Assembly: GCA_002104895.1 (NCBI GenBank)
Contig: MCFG01000065.1
Span: 83,501 to 147,500, forward strand
Length of the DNA stretch: 64,000 bases
Source: Anaeromyces robustus
Lineage: Eukaryota; Neocallimastigomycota; Neocallimastigomycetes; Neocallimastigales; Neocallimastigaceae
Direction: 5' to 3'
In this document: one piece after another, positions 38,945 through 53,310 of the stretch
Layout: the number at the start of each line of letters is the position of its first letter
How positions within the stretch are numbered: the stretch's first letter is position 1
Notes under the pieces: model-generated
Told to the model about the DNA's origin: nothing
The model's database searches: none
What the model saw: the letters and a program-made list of their open reading frames with translations, nothing else
Program-made: the position numbers and the translations under genes

Positions 38945-39916
38945 TTAGAATAATTACAATGACATAATGTAAATTCATCTTAGATAAATAATTATTACTA
39001 TGTTGTTATAAATAAAATTGTATATGTATATAAGGCGTAATAAAATTATATAATTAATAATGAATATAATAATAATAAAAATATACCAAAAAAACATGGA
39101 AAAAGATTTTTTTGAATCCATTTTGACCATTTAGGATTATGGTTTCCGTATGGTTCTTCATTTTTAGGTTTAAATATACCAACAATTTCTTTTTGACGAT
39201 TATAACAAAAATATGAACCAGAACTTCCTTGTTTTATCCTTGTTGGATGAATACCTTCATTAATTGCTAATTTTACCTCTTCGACAATAGCAGTAAATTC
39301 TTCGTATGAAACTGGGGTAATTGGTGGTATGTATACTTTAGGTAATTCATTTAAATTATATAAAGAATCTTCAGGCACTACATTACAATAACCATCTTCG
39401 ATATAATATATATATATATATAAAGATTAATTTATATTATTATAAATAAAATGAAACTTAAAAAATTCTACAATATAAATAATTAATATTGAGATATTTA
39501 TTATATGAATTTTTAAATTCTATACCTGTTTTATTTTGTTTTAAGGAATGCATAATATTATCATCATTATCGGAATCATAACTATTATCAAGTAGATGTT
39601 GTTTCTGCTGTTTTTTAGTTTGCTTATTAGTTTCTTGTTCTAAACTAAATCTTGCTCCAGTTGGATTTATGTCTTCCGAATTCCTGATTTCTAATTGTAA
39701 AAATTCTACATTAGTTCAAAATTTATATTATTACTATTATTATTTTATTATTTATTATTTGTTATTTATTATTTTTTATTATTATTTTATTATTTATTAT
39801 TTGTTATTTATTATTTATTATTTATTATAATTATTATTATTTATTATTTATTATAATTATTATTATTTATTATTTATTATAATTATTATTATTTATTATT
39901 TATTATTTATTATTTA

Positions 39917-39961
<45 letters not shown>

Positions 39962-40240
39962 TATTATTTATAAATTTCAAATTTAAATACCTATTTCATT
40001 GTCATTTTCATCATTATATTCTTCATCCTCTAATAATGGATTTTTATCACTATATTCATTTAAATTATCTAATTTGTGATAATTATCTTTATCCTTTCCT
40101 TTCCCTTTTTTATAGATTAATGAATTTATTGCTTTTTTAGTACTTTTTGTTATTGAATTTGAATTATTATGTGCTGATGACCTTAGAGTTTCAACAGATT
40201 CGATGAAAGATTGATAATTTGATGCTTTTGAAGATGACAT
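36763..40240 (-). CDS. LSB6: Type II phosphatidylinositol 4-kinase
   Basis: Six exons encode 867 aa: 40240-39991, 39690-39526, 39395-39087, 38877-37663, 37519-37372, 37279-36763. The enzyme makes PtdIns4P on Golgi, endosome or plasma membrane. Motifs in order are [13 protein letters not shown] (ATP loop), [14 protein letters not shown] (catalytic Lys), [43 protein letters not shown] (catalytic loop), [17 protein letters not shown] (metal-binding segment), [10 protein letters not shown]. An insert of about 215 residues, rich in Asn, Ser and Asp with two poly-Asn tracts, separates the catalytic loop from the AAIDNG segment. The usual CCPCC palmitoylation motif reads LFPCFFGRGC here, and the protein ends CFTWC. 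The first about 140 residues are polar and probably disordered. The symbol follows the yeast orthologue. Confidence 0.93.
37799..38296 (-). repeat. Coding Asn-rich microsatellites inside the PI4K
   Basis: Runs of AAT/AAC codons (37809-38000 with an (Asn-Ser)n part, and 38252-38296) are translated in frame within exon 4. Unlike most trinucleotide repeats in the window they are not removed by any visible intron. Confidence 0.8.
39722..39968 (-). repeat. TTA/TTATT repeats in PI4K intron 1
   Basis: Most of the 300-nt intron 39990-39691 is TTATTTATTAT-type repeat on the plus strand. The flanking exons join in phase as DNEI to EIRNSED. Confidence 0.8.
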
Positions 40241-40739
40241 CTTTATACAATAAAAAGAAAATTAAAACAAATATTTAAAAAATATTATAAAGAAAAATAA
40301 ATAAATAAATAAATAAATTAATAGATGTATGTTAATTGATTTTTATTTATAAATTTTTTTTTTAAAAAAAAATAAATAATTTAAATTTAAATTGTATATG
40401 AATATTATTATAAAAATTATGTAATAAAATTATAATTAATTTATAATTAATTAATGAATTAAATCAAATTGATAAAAAGATTATATACACTAATATTATA
40501 TTCTGTTTTAAAATTACCTTTCTTTTATTTTTTTTATTTTTTTTTTTTAAAAAAAAGTATAATATGTGTATTACTTTTTCTTTTTTATTAATGTTTTAAT
40601 TAAAATATTGATTTTTAATATTACTGTTCTTAAATCTTAATTACAACTATTAAAATATAAATGAAATTCAAAATATAAATTGATTTCTTTTTTCATCAAT
40701 TTTTACTTTTCATTTTTATAAAAAAAAATTACTATCACC

Positions 40740-40777
<38 letters not shown>

Positions 40778-41529
40778 TTATTAATATTATTATAATATAG
40801 TTATTTTTATTTATTATTTAAATAAAAAAAAAAAAAAAGAAATTAAATTAAATTAAATTAAAATAAAATAAATTTTTCTCTCTCTTTCTTTTTTTTTTAA
40901 TTTACAAAAATATTATTTGTATATATAATTAATACAACTTTTTAAAAATAATTTCTTTTATTTTTACAAAAATTTTTTGTTTAGCTGATAATTTATTATT
41001 TAATGTTGTTCTTTAAGTAAAATATATATATAATATATATATTATATAATATATTATATATATATAATATTATATAAAATTTTTTATTATTTAAAATTTT
41101 TATAAATCCAATATTTGATTTTATTTATATATTACTATTAACATTTTAAATTTTGTTGTAATATAATTATTAAACAATAAGTAAAATCATTGAAAGTGTA
41201 TTATTATTACTAAACATAATAATAAATTATATTTATTTCTTTTATTATAAATAGTATCACATGATATAAATTTATTTAGATCAGCTTACTGCCGCTGTAA
41301 ATATTATTATCTTTTGAAATAGTTTAGAATATTCTTTAAAAAAAATGGTTAATTTACTAAAAAAAAAGAACAGATTAAAGCAACAAAACTTATTGTATAG
41401 TTAATATTTTTCTTAAATATATTCTATTATTTAAGAAAAAAAAAAAAAAAAAAAAAAAAAAAGCAATAGATTATATGAAAAATTAATATAAAAATTTTTT
41501 AATTATTTTTATTATTTATTTATTTATTT

Positions 41530-41577
<48 letters not shown>

Positions 41578-41944
41578 TTTTTGTTTGTTTGTTTTTTATT
41601 ATCTATTTTTTTTCCTTATGTTAAAATTATATTAGAATAATTATATATAATATAATTTTTTATATTCATTAAATTTTCATTTTTTATTTTACTTATTTTA
41701 TTTTTTATTTTATTTATTATTATCATTTAATATTTTATTTTTTAATATGTTATTTACAATTAATGGTATAAATATATATAATATTCTAATTTTTTGAAAA
41801 AAGAGAAAGCAAAATGTTTTATTATGAATTATATTTTATTAATAAAGTTATAAAGTCAATCATAATAGTAATAATTGTTGATATGAAAATATTGCTTTAT
41901 TTTTGTTTATATCATTAATTATATTTGCTTTAAGTTTTTATCTT
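40241..41944. other. Intergenic, PI4K to MARVEL-like gene
   Basis: No gene is seen. There are A/T homopolymers, (TTA)n at about 40739-40777, an (AT)n palindromic stretch at about 41022-41075, a poly(A) run at 41436-41462, and (TTTA)n at about 41516-41582. Confidence 0.5.
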
Positions 41945-44038
<2,094 letters not shown>

Positions 44039-44988
44039 TTTTTAATAGTTGATAATTATTTTTCTTTTATTTTAGAATATCCAAAGCATATATTATTTTA
44101 ATGAAAATTTTATTATAATTTTTATATTAATATTATATATATATGATTCTTATTTATATATGCTCTTTTAATTTATTACTGAATAAAGATATATATTTAT
44201 TTATTTTTTGTAAATATTATTATTATAATATTTACAAAAAATATTATGTATAGAAAATATCAACTTGTAAAGAAATATTATTTATTAATTTTAGGAAAGA
44301 AAAAAAAAAAACACAATTAATTTACAAATTGTTTAAAATATTTTTATATTTATTTAATAATAAATTTATTAATTTTCAAAAAAGACCTTCATATATTTTC
44401 AGGAGAAAAAAAAAACTTGTTCTTTTAATAATTATTATTTATTTATATAAAAATTAGAAATTCTATATTAATATATAATCATTTTATTAATTATTTTATA
44501 TACAATTTAAGTTTTAAATTTATGTTTTACAATAAAAAAGTTTAAAATTAGTTTAAAAATATAAAATATATATAAATTTTTAAAAAGTAATTATTAATTA
44601 CATAATATAAATACTGCATAAATATTTTTTTTTTATTTTTTATTTTTTTTTTTAAAGATTTTTTATACAATTATTTAATTATTGGCTGTTATTTAATGTA
44701 TACATTTAGTATAATAATAAATTAAAAATGTTTATTTTCCAATAAAATTCAATGAATATAGTATTACTATTAAATAAATTATGATTGTTATAATACAGAT
44801 TTAGAATTTTTTTTGATATTTCACAAATTATAAAAGAAATGGATTTTAACTTCATAGTTAATTCTGATAATAAATTAATTTTATATTTATATTGTTATTA
44901 TTTTTTTTTAAATAATGTATATATATTTAATTATCATTAAAGTATTTTCATTTTTTAGTATAATGATAAACTGAAAATAAGATATTTC
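44039..44988. other. Intergenic, no gene seen
   Basis: A/T-rich sequence without repeats of note, lying upstream of the MARVEL-like gene and beyond the 3' end of the degraded fragment. It must hold the promoter of the MARVEL-like gene, but no element is recognisable. Confidence 0.45.
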
Positions 44989-45375
44989 TCAAAGAGGTTC
45001 ATAAACTTTTGAAGTTGAAACATAATTACATGACGCATATCTTCTACAACATATTGCATATATACTACCTTGTAAAAAACAATAATCCTTTTCATCTCCG
45101 AGAATTTTAATAGCTAAATCCAAATCAAATAATAAGCAATCACTTCCACCAGATAATATAGTTTCTATAACTGAAGCAGTAATAATTTTTGATATTATAG
45201 GAACGATGACACTCAAAACAGCAAATAAAATTGAAAATGAAACAACAATAATATCATAATCATCTTCTCTTTTTACTTATTTATTAATTATTATTTTGCA
45301 AGTTCTTTCAATATCTTTGCAGTCGATATATATTCTTGATGATAAATATTCTTCAGGACATTTATTAATACCGTT
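44989..45375 (-). pseudogene. Fragment of a Cys-rich membrane protein, interrupted by a stop
   Basis: An open frame of 75 aa (45216-44989) can be read further upstream in the same frame through DDYDIIVVSFSILFAVLSVI to a TAA near 45280. Beyond that stop the same frame is again protein-like (NKCPEEYLSSRIYIDCKDIE) up to about 45375. One hydrophobic segment, several Cys residues (CKDIERTC, YAICCRRYASC) and normal amino-acid mix suggest a former coding sequence. I do not recognise the family. A small intron removing the stop is not excluded, since TAAG and GTAAAA occur there, but no good start exon was found. A remnant of a larger gene is the simplest reading. Confidence 0.45.
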
Positions 45376-46855
45376 TTTTATCTTTTATTTTTTGTTCAAA
45401 AATAAATTTTTTTTTGCTAACTCTAAAAATTTCATTTAAAACCAATTGATAAAATTCTTAAAAATAAAGTTATACAATGGAAAATTTTATAGTAAACTCA
45501 ATTCATAATAAATTGTATTATTGTATTCAATTCCAAAGCGATTGGTAAAATTTTTAAAAATATAATAGAAAATTTTTCAGTAAACTCAAAAATTAAATAA
45601 AATATAATTAACAAAAGACTAAATTAACAAAAAGTTAGTAAAAATAAAAAATTTTATGTTTATTCAATGAATAGGATATAATAGGAATTCTATTTATATT
45701 ACTATTCAAATATTAGTTAGATGTTTTTATGAGAAAAGCATGACCATTATATAAAACGATTAAAAGAATTGGTAATTGAAAACATATGTATAAGAAAGAA
45801 ATATGAAAATAGTATCAGTAATATAAAATATTATAATGAAAATAAATAAATATTTTTTTAAAAACTTTTTTTAAAGATGCCAATTCTTTTTTTTATTTTA
45901 TTTTATTTTTATTTTTATTTTTTTTTCTAATTTAATTTATTGTTTTGTAATTTTATTTTTTGAGTAAATGTTTTATTTTATCATTTTTCGTTTTTTTTTT
46001 TTATTTTGTTTAGTTTATAATACTATTACTATTCTTTATATCATTTTCATAATTTAAAAATTTTATTATATAGTAACACAATAATTTTTAATAATAATAA
46101 TACAAATACATAAACTTTTAACATTAATAAATACATTTGTTTTAATACATTAATATATATTATTAATAGTTTTAATATAAATTAAACATTAATATATAAT
46201 ATATAATTCAATACAATTGGATATATAACCATATATATTAAAATATATTATAATATTTTAATATTGTATATCGTTATAAGCTTATAACGCTTTTGCTATA
46301 TTATTTCTTAATAATAAACTTTATTTAAATTTTAATACTTCATATTATTATATAATTCAGGTATTAGTAACTTATAAAAGAAAATATAAAAAATAAATAA
46401 CTTAACAAAGAATATTAAAGTTATTTTCTTTTACTATTAAAGTTTGATAATAATAAAATAAAATCTTAATCCTTAAACTAATATGAATATTTTTTAATAA
46501 TTATAATATAAAATTTTAACAATTATTTAATAAAAATAATTATATAATATATTTTATTTAAATTTTATTTAATACCCATTCAGTTATATAATATATTACA
46601 AATAATTAAATTTTGAAATATAATATGATTTGCTATAGAATATCAATATAGTTAAAATTTGAGTATTTTAAAAAAAAAATAGACTAATAATATTTAAAAA
46701 AAAATATTTTGATAAATTATTTTTGGCTGTGTTGAATATGATTGGTCAAATACATACTTTTTTTTTTTGTTTTTTTGTATATAACAAAAAAAATTCCAAA
46801 ATCGCATTAATTCTTTACAGTTTAAAATAAACAAAATTAAATAATATTATTAAAA
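45376..46855. other. Intergenic, upstream of EF1-beta
   Basis: No gene is seen. The last about 130 bases before the EF1-beta start are T-rich and contain GATTGGTCAAA at 46740, an inverse CCAAT-box-like element about 115 bases from the ATG. Confidence 0.45.
46740..46750 (+). promoter_or_regulatory. Possible inverse CCAAT box of EF1-beta
   Basis: GATTGGTCAAA lies about 115 bases before the start codon of a presumed highly expressed gene, in otherwise featureless A/T. It matches the HAP/NF-Y core (ATTGG) by eye only; chance occurrence is possible. Confidence 0.3.
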
Positions 46856-47821
46856 ATGTTCTCAAATCTTACTTCCCCAGCTGGTCTTAAGGCCCTTGAC
46901 GATTTCCTTTCTGACAAGTCTTACATCGAAGGGTATAATTATGAAAAAAAAAAATAATATGGAATAATAAAATAAGATAATAACATTAAATTTAATTAAA
47001 TGAAATCAAATAAGAAAACAAAAAAAAAAAGAAAAGAAAGAGGAATAATAAACAATGATGAAATCAAATCATTAAAGTTTAAAATTGTTGAATTAAATTT
47101 CAGCAAAATAATGGAAAAAAATGATAAAATGATAAAAAAATTTATTTTTTAAAATTTTGTTAAAGAAAAATTAATGAATTAAAATAATAATTTTAAAATA
47201 AAAACTAATATAAAATTTACAATATTCATATATAATAGTGTTGAACCAAGTCAAGCTGATGTTTCTGTTTTTGAAGCTTGTGGTTCTGCCCCAGATGCTG
47301 CTAAGTACCCAAATGCTGCCAGATGGTATGCTCACATTGCCTCTTTCGGTGATGAAGCTAAGAGCTTCCCAGGAGAAAAGAAGCCAGCTGCTTCTTACGG
47401 TCCAGCTGCTCCAGCTGCTGCCGATGATGATGATGACGATGATGATGATGATCTTTTCGGTTCTGACAGTGAAACTGATGAAGAAGCCGAAAAGCTTAAG
47501 GCTCAACGTCTTGCTGAATACCGTGCCAAGAAGGCTGCTAAGCCACAAGAAGCTGCTAAGTCTTTAGTTATTCTTGATGTCAAGCCATGGGATGATGAAA
47601 CCCCAATGAAAGAACTTGAAGAAGGTGTCCGTGCCATTGCCATGGATGGTCTCCTCTGGGGTTCTTCTAAACTTGTTGATATCGGTTATGGTATTAAGAA
47701 GCTCCAAATTACTTGTGTTATTGAAGATGCCAAGGTTGGTACCGAAGATCTTTCTGACCAAATTATGGAATTAGAAGATTACGTCCAATCTGTTGATATT
47801 GCTTCCTTCAACAAACTCTAA
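46856..47821 (+). CDS. EFB1: Translation elongation factor 1-beta
   Basis: Two exons, 46856-46932 and 47239-47821, encode 219 aa. EF1-beta is the nucleotide exchange factor that reloads EF1-alpha with GTP. The N-terminal GST-C-like part has [16 protein letters not shown] and [13 protein letters not shown]. An acidic linker with a run of ten Asp precedes [12 protein letters not shown], the usual CK2-type site, then a Lys/Ala-rich helix. The catalytic domain has [36 protein letters not shown] and the ending [13 protein letters not shown]. Codon use (GCC, AAG, CTC, ATC) is the least A/T-biased of the window, which suggests strong translational selection. The intron sits after codon 26. Confidence 0.97.
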
Positions 47822-48449
47822 GCAATTTAGAAAAGATTTGAAAACAGAAAAAAAAATAAGCATTAATATTATTTTTATTTATAAAATTTAGAATAAATAT
47901 AAATTAATTGCTTGTTGAAAAATAAAATAAATGAAAACAAAAAAAAATTATTAAAGTAAAAATAAAATATTTACTTAAAGAAAAAAATATAAATTACAAA
48001 AGTAGAAAAAAATAAAAAATTAAAAAAATAAAATTAAATAAATTATTAAAAATAAAAAAAAAATATATTAATTAATAGAGATGAGTTAATAATTTTCGTA
48101 TTAAGTGTTTAGATTATTTATAATACAATTTTTTTCAGTAATTTTCGTTGTGAAGTATTTAAAATTTTTGTATTTGTTTTTAAAATTATATATATATAAA
48201 TAGCTTATTATTTAAGTTGTCATGTATATTAAGAATTTAAGAATTTTTGAATAGAGAAGAGGATATAAAGTCAACTTTAGAGTTACTAAAACCTCAAAGA
48301 ACTTTGTCCTAATATATACATCTATTGTCTCAATATTAACAGTAAACCAAGAATTGATTATTATATTTTTTTTCTATATATGAAAAATCTTATTTATAAT
48401 AAAAATATAAAATATATTTTTTCTCTATATATATGAAAATCTTATCTAT

Positions 48450-48540
<91 letters not shown>

Positions 48541-49075
48541 CATAGTTTTATAGAATTTTTTATATAATTTTTTTTATTGAATAATTTTATTTAATTATTA
48601 AAAAACTTACAATATCTAGAATATCTATAATGGTTGTACTATTAATAACATGTATATTTTCTCAATTCATAAATTTAAAAGTTTATAAAAAAAAAAAAAT
48701 TATTATTAATAGCAACATGTGTACAAAACTAAATAATCATCAAATTATATTAATAAGATTACATATTTTTTAATAAGGATCAATATTTTAAGTTTATTAA
48801 TAATATTACCAAAACTTTAAAATTTTTATTTATATTAATAAATACAATATTTGGCTAGATTTAGAGAGTTTTTCTTTTTGATATAAATTAAATTTTATAT
48901 ATTAATAGGAATTATATATTAATATATTATATATATATATATATATTTTTTTTTCTTTTTTCTTTTTTCTTTTTTTTTTATGATAATGATTTGATTTTAT
49001 AAAAAAGTATAATTTAAAAATATATATAATAATAGGATTTTTGAAACTAACATTTTAATATTCTTTATTTAAATC
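47822..49075. other. Intergenic, EF1-beta to coiled-coil gene
   Basis: No gene is seen. It contains an A-rich 3' flank, (TTTA)n at about 48447-48540, and (AT)n at about 48928-48947. Confidence 0.5.
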
Positions 49076-51556
49076 ATGAAAGAAAAACAAAATTATGACG
49101 ATATTATATTTGTATATAATCAATTTGAATAATAAATAATATATAATATTATATATGTAATTATTTATATAAACTAACCATACTAATATTATAAGAAAAT
49201 TAATAAACAATTGGAAAAGGTTAAAAGTGAACAAGCTAAATATAAAATGGAGAATCAAAATCAATATATGTCTAATAAAAATGGTTATTATATTAATAAT
49301 ATTAATTAATTCTTTATAATATTATTATAAAAATAAAAATAATTATTATTACATTTATGCTAATTATTAAAATAAATTATATTTCATTATATAATAATAA
49401 TAGACAAAATAAGATATAGTAGAACATCATCTTCTGAATTTACAAATACAGATTACAACGTAATATAATATTAAATATTTAATATTTTATGTATTAAATA
49501 TTTAATATTAAAATAATATTATTTTATATTAGTCATTATGTTATTTATCAGATACTTCTAGTGATACTGAAAAATATATAGATATTCGTAATATAAATCA
49601 TAATTATAAAAAATCAATCGAAAAAAAAAAGGATCAAATTGCATTATTAAATAAGAAAATGTCAATATTAAAACAGAAAATTAAATTAAGAGAAGAAAAA
49701 CAAAAAAAAGTAAATAATAAAGTAGAGGATATTTATGATCATTATAATAAAAAGAAAAATGCTAAGAATTTAATAATAGAAAATAAAATTAATAAGATTT
49801 GTGATATATATAGTAAAATAGAAGAAGAAAATGGAAGTTACTTAGGTGATAATGTTTCAAATATAAGTAATGATGACAAACATAATCATAGTAATGATAC
49901 AAATACAGTAATAAGTACTATTACTACTACTATTACTAATAAAGATAATATTAATAATACTCATATTCATAATCGTGATCAATCTGATATTACTATATCA
50001 ACAATAACAACAACAACAGATATACTGAAATCAAACAGTAAATATTCGATTAGGAATAAAGATGTTGAACATACAGAAAAATCGAAATTAAATAAAAAAA
50101 CATCAAGTTCACTTTTCAAGGATTCTCAAAAAAATACTCATGAATTACAATCACAAAAACATCATCATCACCGTCATCATAATCATGGTCATCATCTTAA
50201 TAATGATGATAAATCAATAATAAATAAAGATAATAAAGATTATAATATTAATTATTATAGTAATAATGATAATTATAATATAAGTCAAAAAAGAAATAAA
50301 AATTATGATGAGGAATATAGTTTAATAGGAAGTGAAACTGATTCGTGTTATGGTATAACAAAACAAGAAAATAAAAAAAAGAGCAATGAAAATTATCAAC
50401 ACTTTTCCAATCGTATTAATAACAAAAATGAAAATTTATCAAAGAGAAATAAGAATAATATTATTAACAATTTGAATATAGATAATGTTTCAGAAAAAGA
50501 TGAACTTTATTGGCTTCAACAAAAATTTATGGATTTACAAGCTATTATAAATGAAAAAGATTATCAAATAGAAGAAAAAGATAAAACTATTAATGTACTA
50601 AATGAAAGATTTATGGATTTACAATCTATTATAAATGAAAAAGATTATCAAATAAAAGAAAAAGACAAAACTATTAATGTACTAAATGAAAAATTGCATG
50701 AAGTAGCTCAAATGAATGATGAAATGGAATGGTTACATCGTAAATTTATTGAATACGAAGAAACTATTAAAAATAAAGATAAAGAAATTGAAAAAAAAAA
50801 TAAAATTATTGAAAAGCAGTCCAAAGAAAATAAGAATGATAATGAAAAAGATGAAGAAGATGATAATAATAGTATAATCGAACATCCAGATGTTGATGAA
50901 CCAATATGCTCATTTTTACAAGGTATTAAAACTGAGAATGGAGAAGGAAATATTAATTTAGTAGGAACTGATGAATGTGATATGAGTTATAATAAAGATA
51001 AAGAAATTGAAGTAATGAAAAAATTAACATGGTCATATGATTTAATTCAGCCTATTAATGATGAAGATAGTTTAATTATAGATGAGGATGAAAAGTATGA
51101 AGATAATATATCAGATAACATATCAGAAAATAGTTTAACTGATGATAAAGATCAAATTATTAAAAACCAACAAAATTTAATAAAAAAATTAGAATCAACA
51201 GTAGAAAAATTATATAACAGTACAACTGTAAATAATCATATATTGATTATCATTAATTATTTTAGAGTATAATATAAATTTTATTATTTTTTAAATAAGG
51301 TGTAAATAATATTTTAACTTTAATATTAATTTAGGCTAGTGTAATGGTTCAAACTGAAGCGAGTTTTATAAATTACTGTAGTTACGAAGTTAGTTTTATT
51401 AAAGATAGTTTTATTAAAGATACTTTAGCATAATTTAGAAAGAATTAGTATTAATATTTATATATGTATATATATTTTATTAATTATTATTATAAGGAAC
51501 GAAGAAATTCAATGAAAATGGTTGATAATGAGGAAAAAGAAGTATACATTATTAAA

Positions 51557-51644
<88 letters not shown>

Positions 51645-52473
51645 GCTATAATAATATTAATATCATATATTATTTATCAAAAAAATTTTATAGAAACCAT
51701 GGATATATAAGAAAACTATAGTTAATATCAAATCATCATAAACAATATCAAATTTATTATTTTTTTATTAACTAGTTGTATATTTATTTTATATAATATT
51801 TTTTTATATATTATAAATATTATTATATTTTAAAAGGGATTAAAAACATATGAAGTAAATATATTTATGACTCATAAATTATCAACTTGATTTTTTACAT
51901 AAATAATTATTAAGTATAATTTAATTAATTAAATATTTATATAAATATTAAGATTGAAGTTAGGAATACAGGTAGTTCGGCTATATTACCACCAAAAAAT
52001 AATAATTTGATTATTCCATCATTTTTAAATGATAGTATAAATATTTTAAATGATAATAATAATGAAAGTATGAATATGAACGATATTAATAATTATAAAG
52101 ATAATTAATATTATATATATATTTAACTTATTATGTATATATATTAGTATAATAATAATATATTGTATTTATTAATATCTACATTAATATTTATATTTAA
52201 TTATACATTTAAATAGATATTACAAAAAGTATCAACAATAATAATATTATTAATAGTAAAGATTCTATTAATAATAATAATAAAGATGGATCTTCATTAT
52301 CTATTAAAGAAGAGAAAAAAAAAGAAAAAGAAAGAGAAAAAGAGAAAAAAAAGGAGATAAAACAATTAGAAAAGGAGAAAAAGAAAGAAGAAAAGGAAAA
52401 AATTAAAAGAGAAAAAGAAGAAGCAAAAAAAGAAAAAGAAAGAATTAAAAAAGAAAAGAAAAGCAAATCTTAA
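49076..52473 (+). CDS. Coiled-coil protein of unknown function
   Basis: Eight exons give 794 aa: 49076-49111, 49196-49283, 49404-49459, 49533-51266, 51335-51388, 51497-51541, 51953-52067, 52217-52473. I do not recognise the family. The start is chosen because MKEKQNYDDIIF splices in phase to a helical run (KINKQLEKVKSEQAKYK). The middle is polar with a His-rich patch (HHHHRHHNHGHH). Residues encoded at about 50500-50820 form a strong coiled coil with two near-identical 26-residue repeats (FMDLQxIINEKDYQIxEKDKTINVLNE). An acidic segment follows, and the last exon is almost pure Lys/Glu helix. Such layout suits a scaffold or cytoskeletal protein. Exons 5-8 are less sure: they rest on phase and splice borders, and exon 4 could also end at an earlier GTAAAT near 51229. 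Confidence 0.6.
51559..51645 (+). repeat. (TTA)n microsatellite in coiled-coil gene intron
   Basis: About 28 ATT units follow directly after the GTATAC donor in the inferred 411-nt intron 51542-51952; the poly-Tyr and poly-Ile frames here are not protein. Confidence 0.75.
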
Positions 52474-52524
52474 TGTACTTAATATCTAGCTATTCTAACC
52501 TTTTCAATGTTATATAATTAAAAA

Positions 52525-52561
<37 letters not shown>

Positions 52562-53310
52562 AATATATAAATAATATATTAAAATCAAATTATTATATTA
52601 TTATTATTATAACTATCAATAATATCATCATTCTTGTTACTATTTTATTAATATTGTAACGTTTATAATACATCTTCTATTTATATTTATTATCATTTAG
52701 ATACTATCCATATTTATAATTATTATTATTATCATTTTTCTCTTTTTTTTTTTTTTTTTTTCTATTTTTTTTTTTTATAGAGTTTATCATCATTATAAAA
52801 AAAGTAAATATTTATATTTGTATAAAATATACAATAAAATTATATTTTTATTTAGAAATAAATGAATGTTTATAAAAAAAAAAATAAATCTCTTTATTAA
52901 TGTTAAATATTATTATTTTTAATACATTTTACTATCAATAGTAAAATATATTATTAGTAAAATATGTATTTGTAAGATAATTAAGTTTTTATTTATTAAT
53001 TATATTTTATTATGTTGTAAATTATTAAATCTATATAATTATATTTTATTAAGCTGTAAATTATTAAATCTATATAATTATATTGTATTAAATTATAAAT
53101 ATACTAATTTATTTTTTTATCTTCAAATAAAAATGAAGAAAAAATAAACAAGTAAGGCAATAAAATTAAAATTAAATATTAAATATTTATAATTATGAAA
53201 TATTTAAACTTTTAATATAGATATTATGAAATATTTAAACTTTTAATATAGATATTGCATATCTTTAGTAATATTCTTATTGATTTAAGTAAAATATTTT
53301 ATTAAAGTAC
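52474..53310. repeat. Intergenic with two short tandem duplications and a hairpin
   Basis: Between two convergent genes. Contents: poly(A) at 52534-52557, a palindrome around 52921-52970 (AATACATTTTACT facing AGTAAAATATGTATT), a 39-bp unit present about 2.3 times at 52998-53085, and an exact 31-bp duplication at 53192-53253. No gene is seen. Confidence 0.75.
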
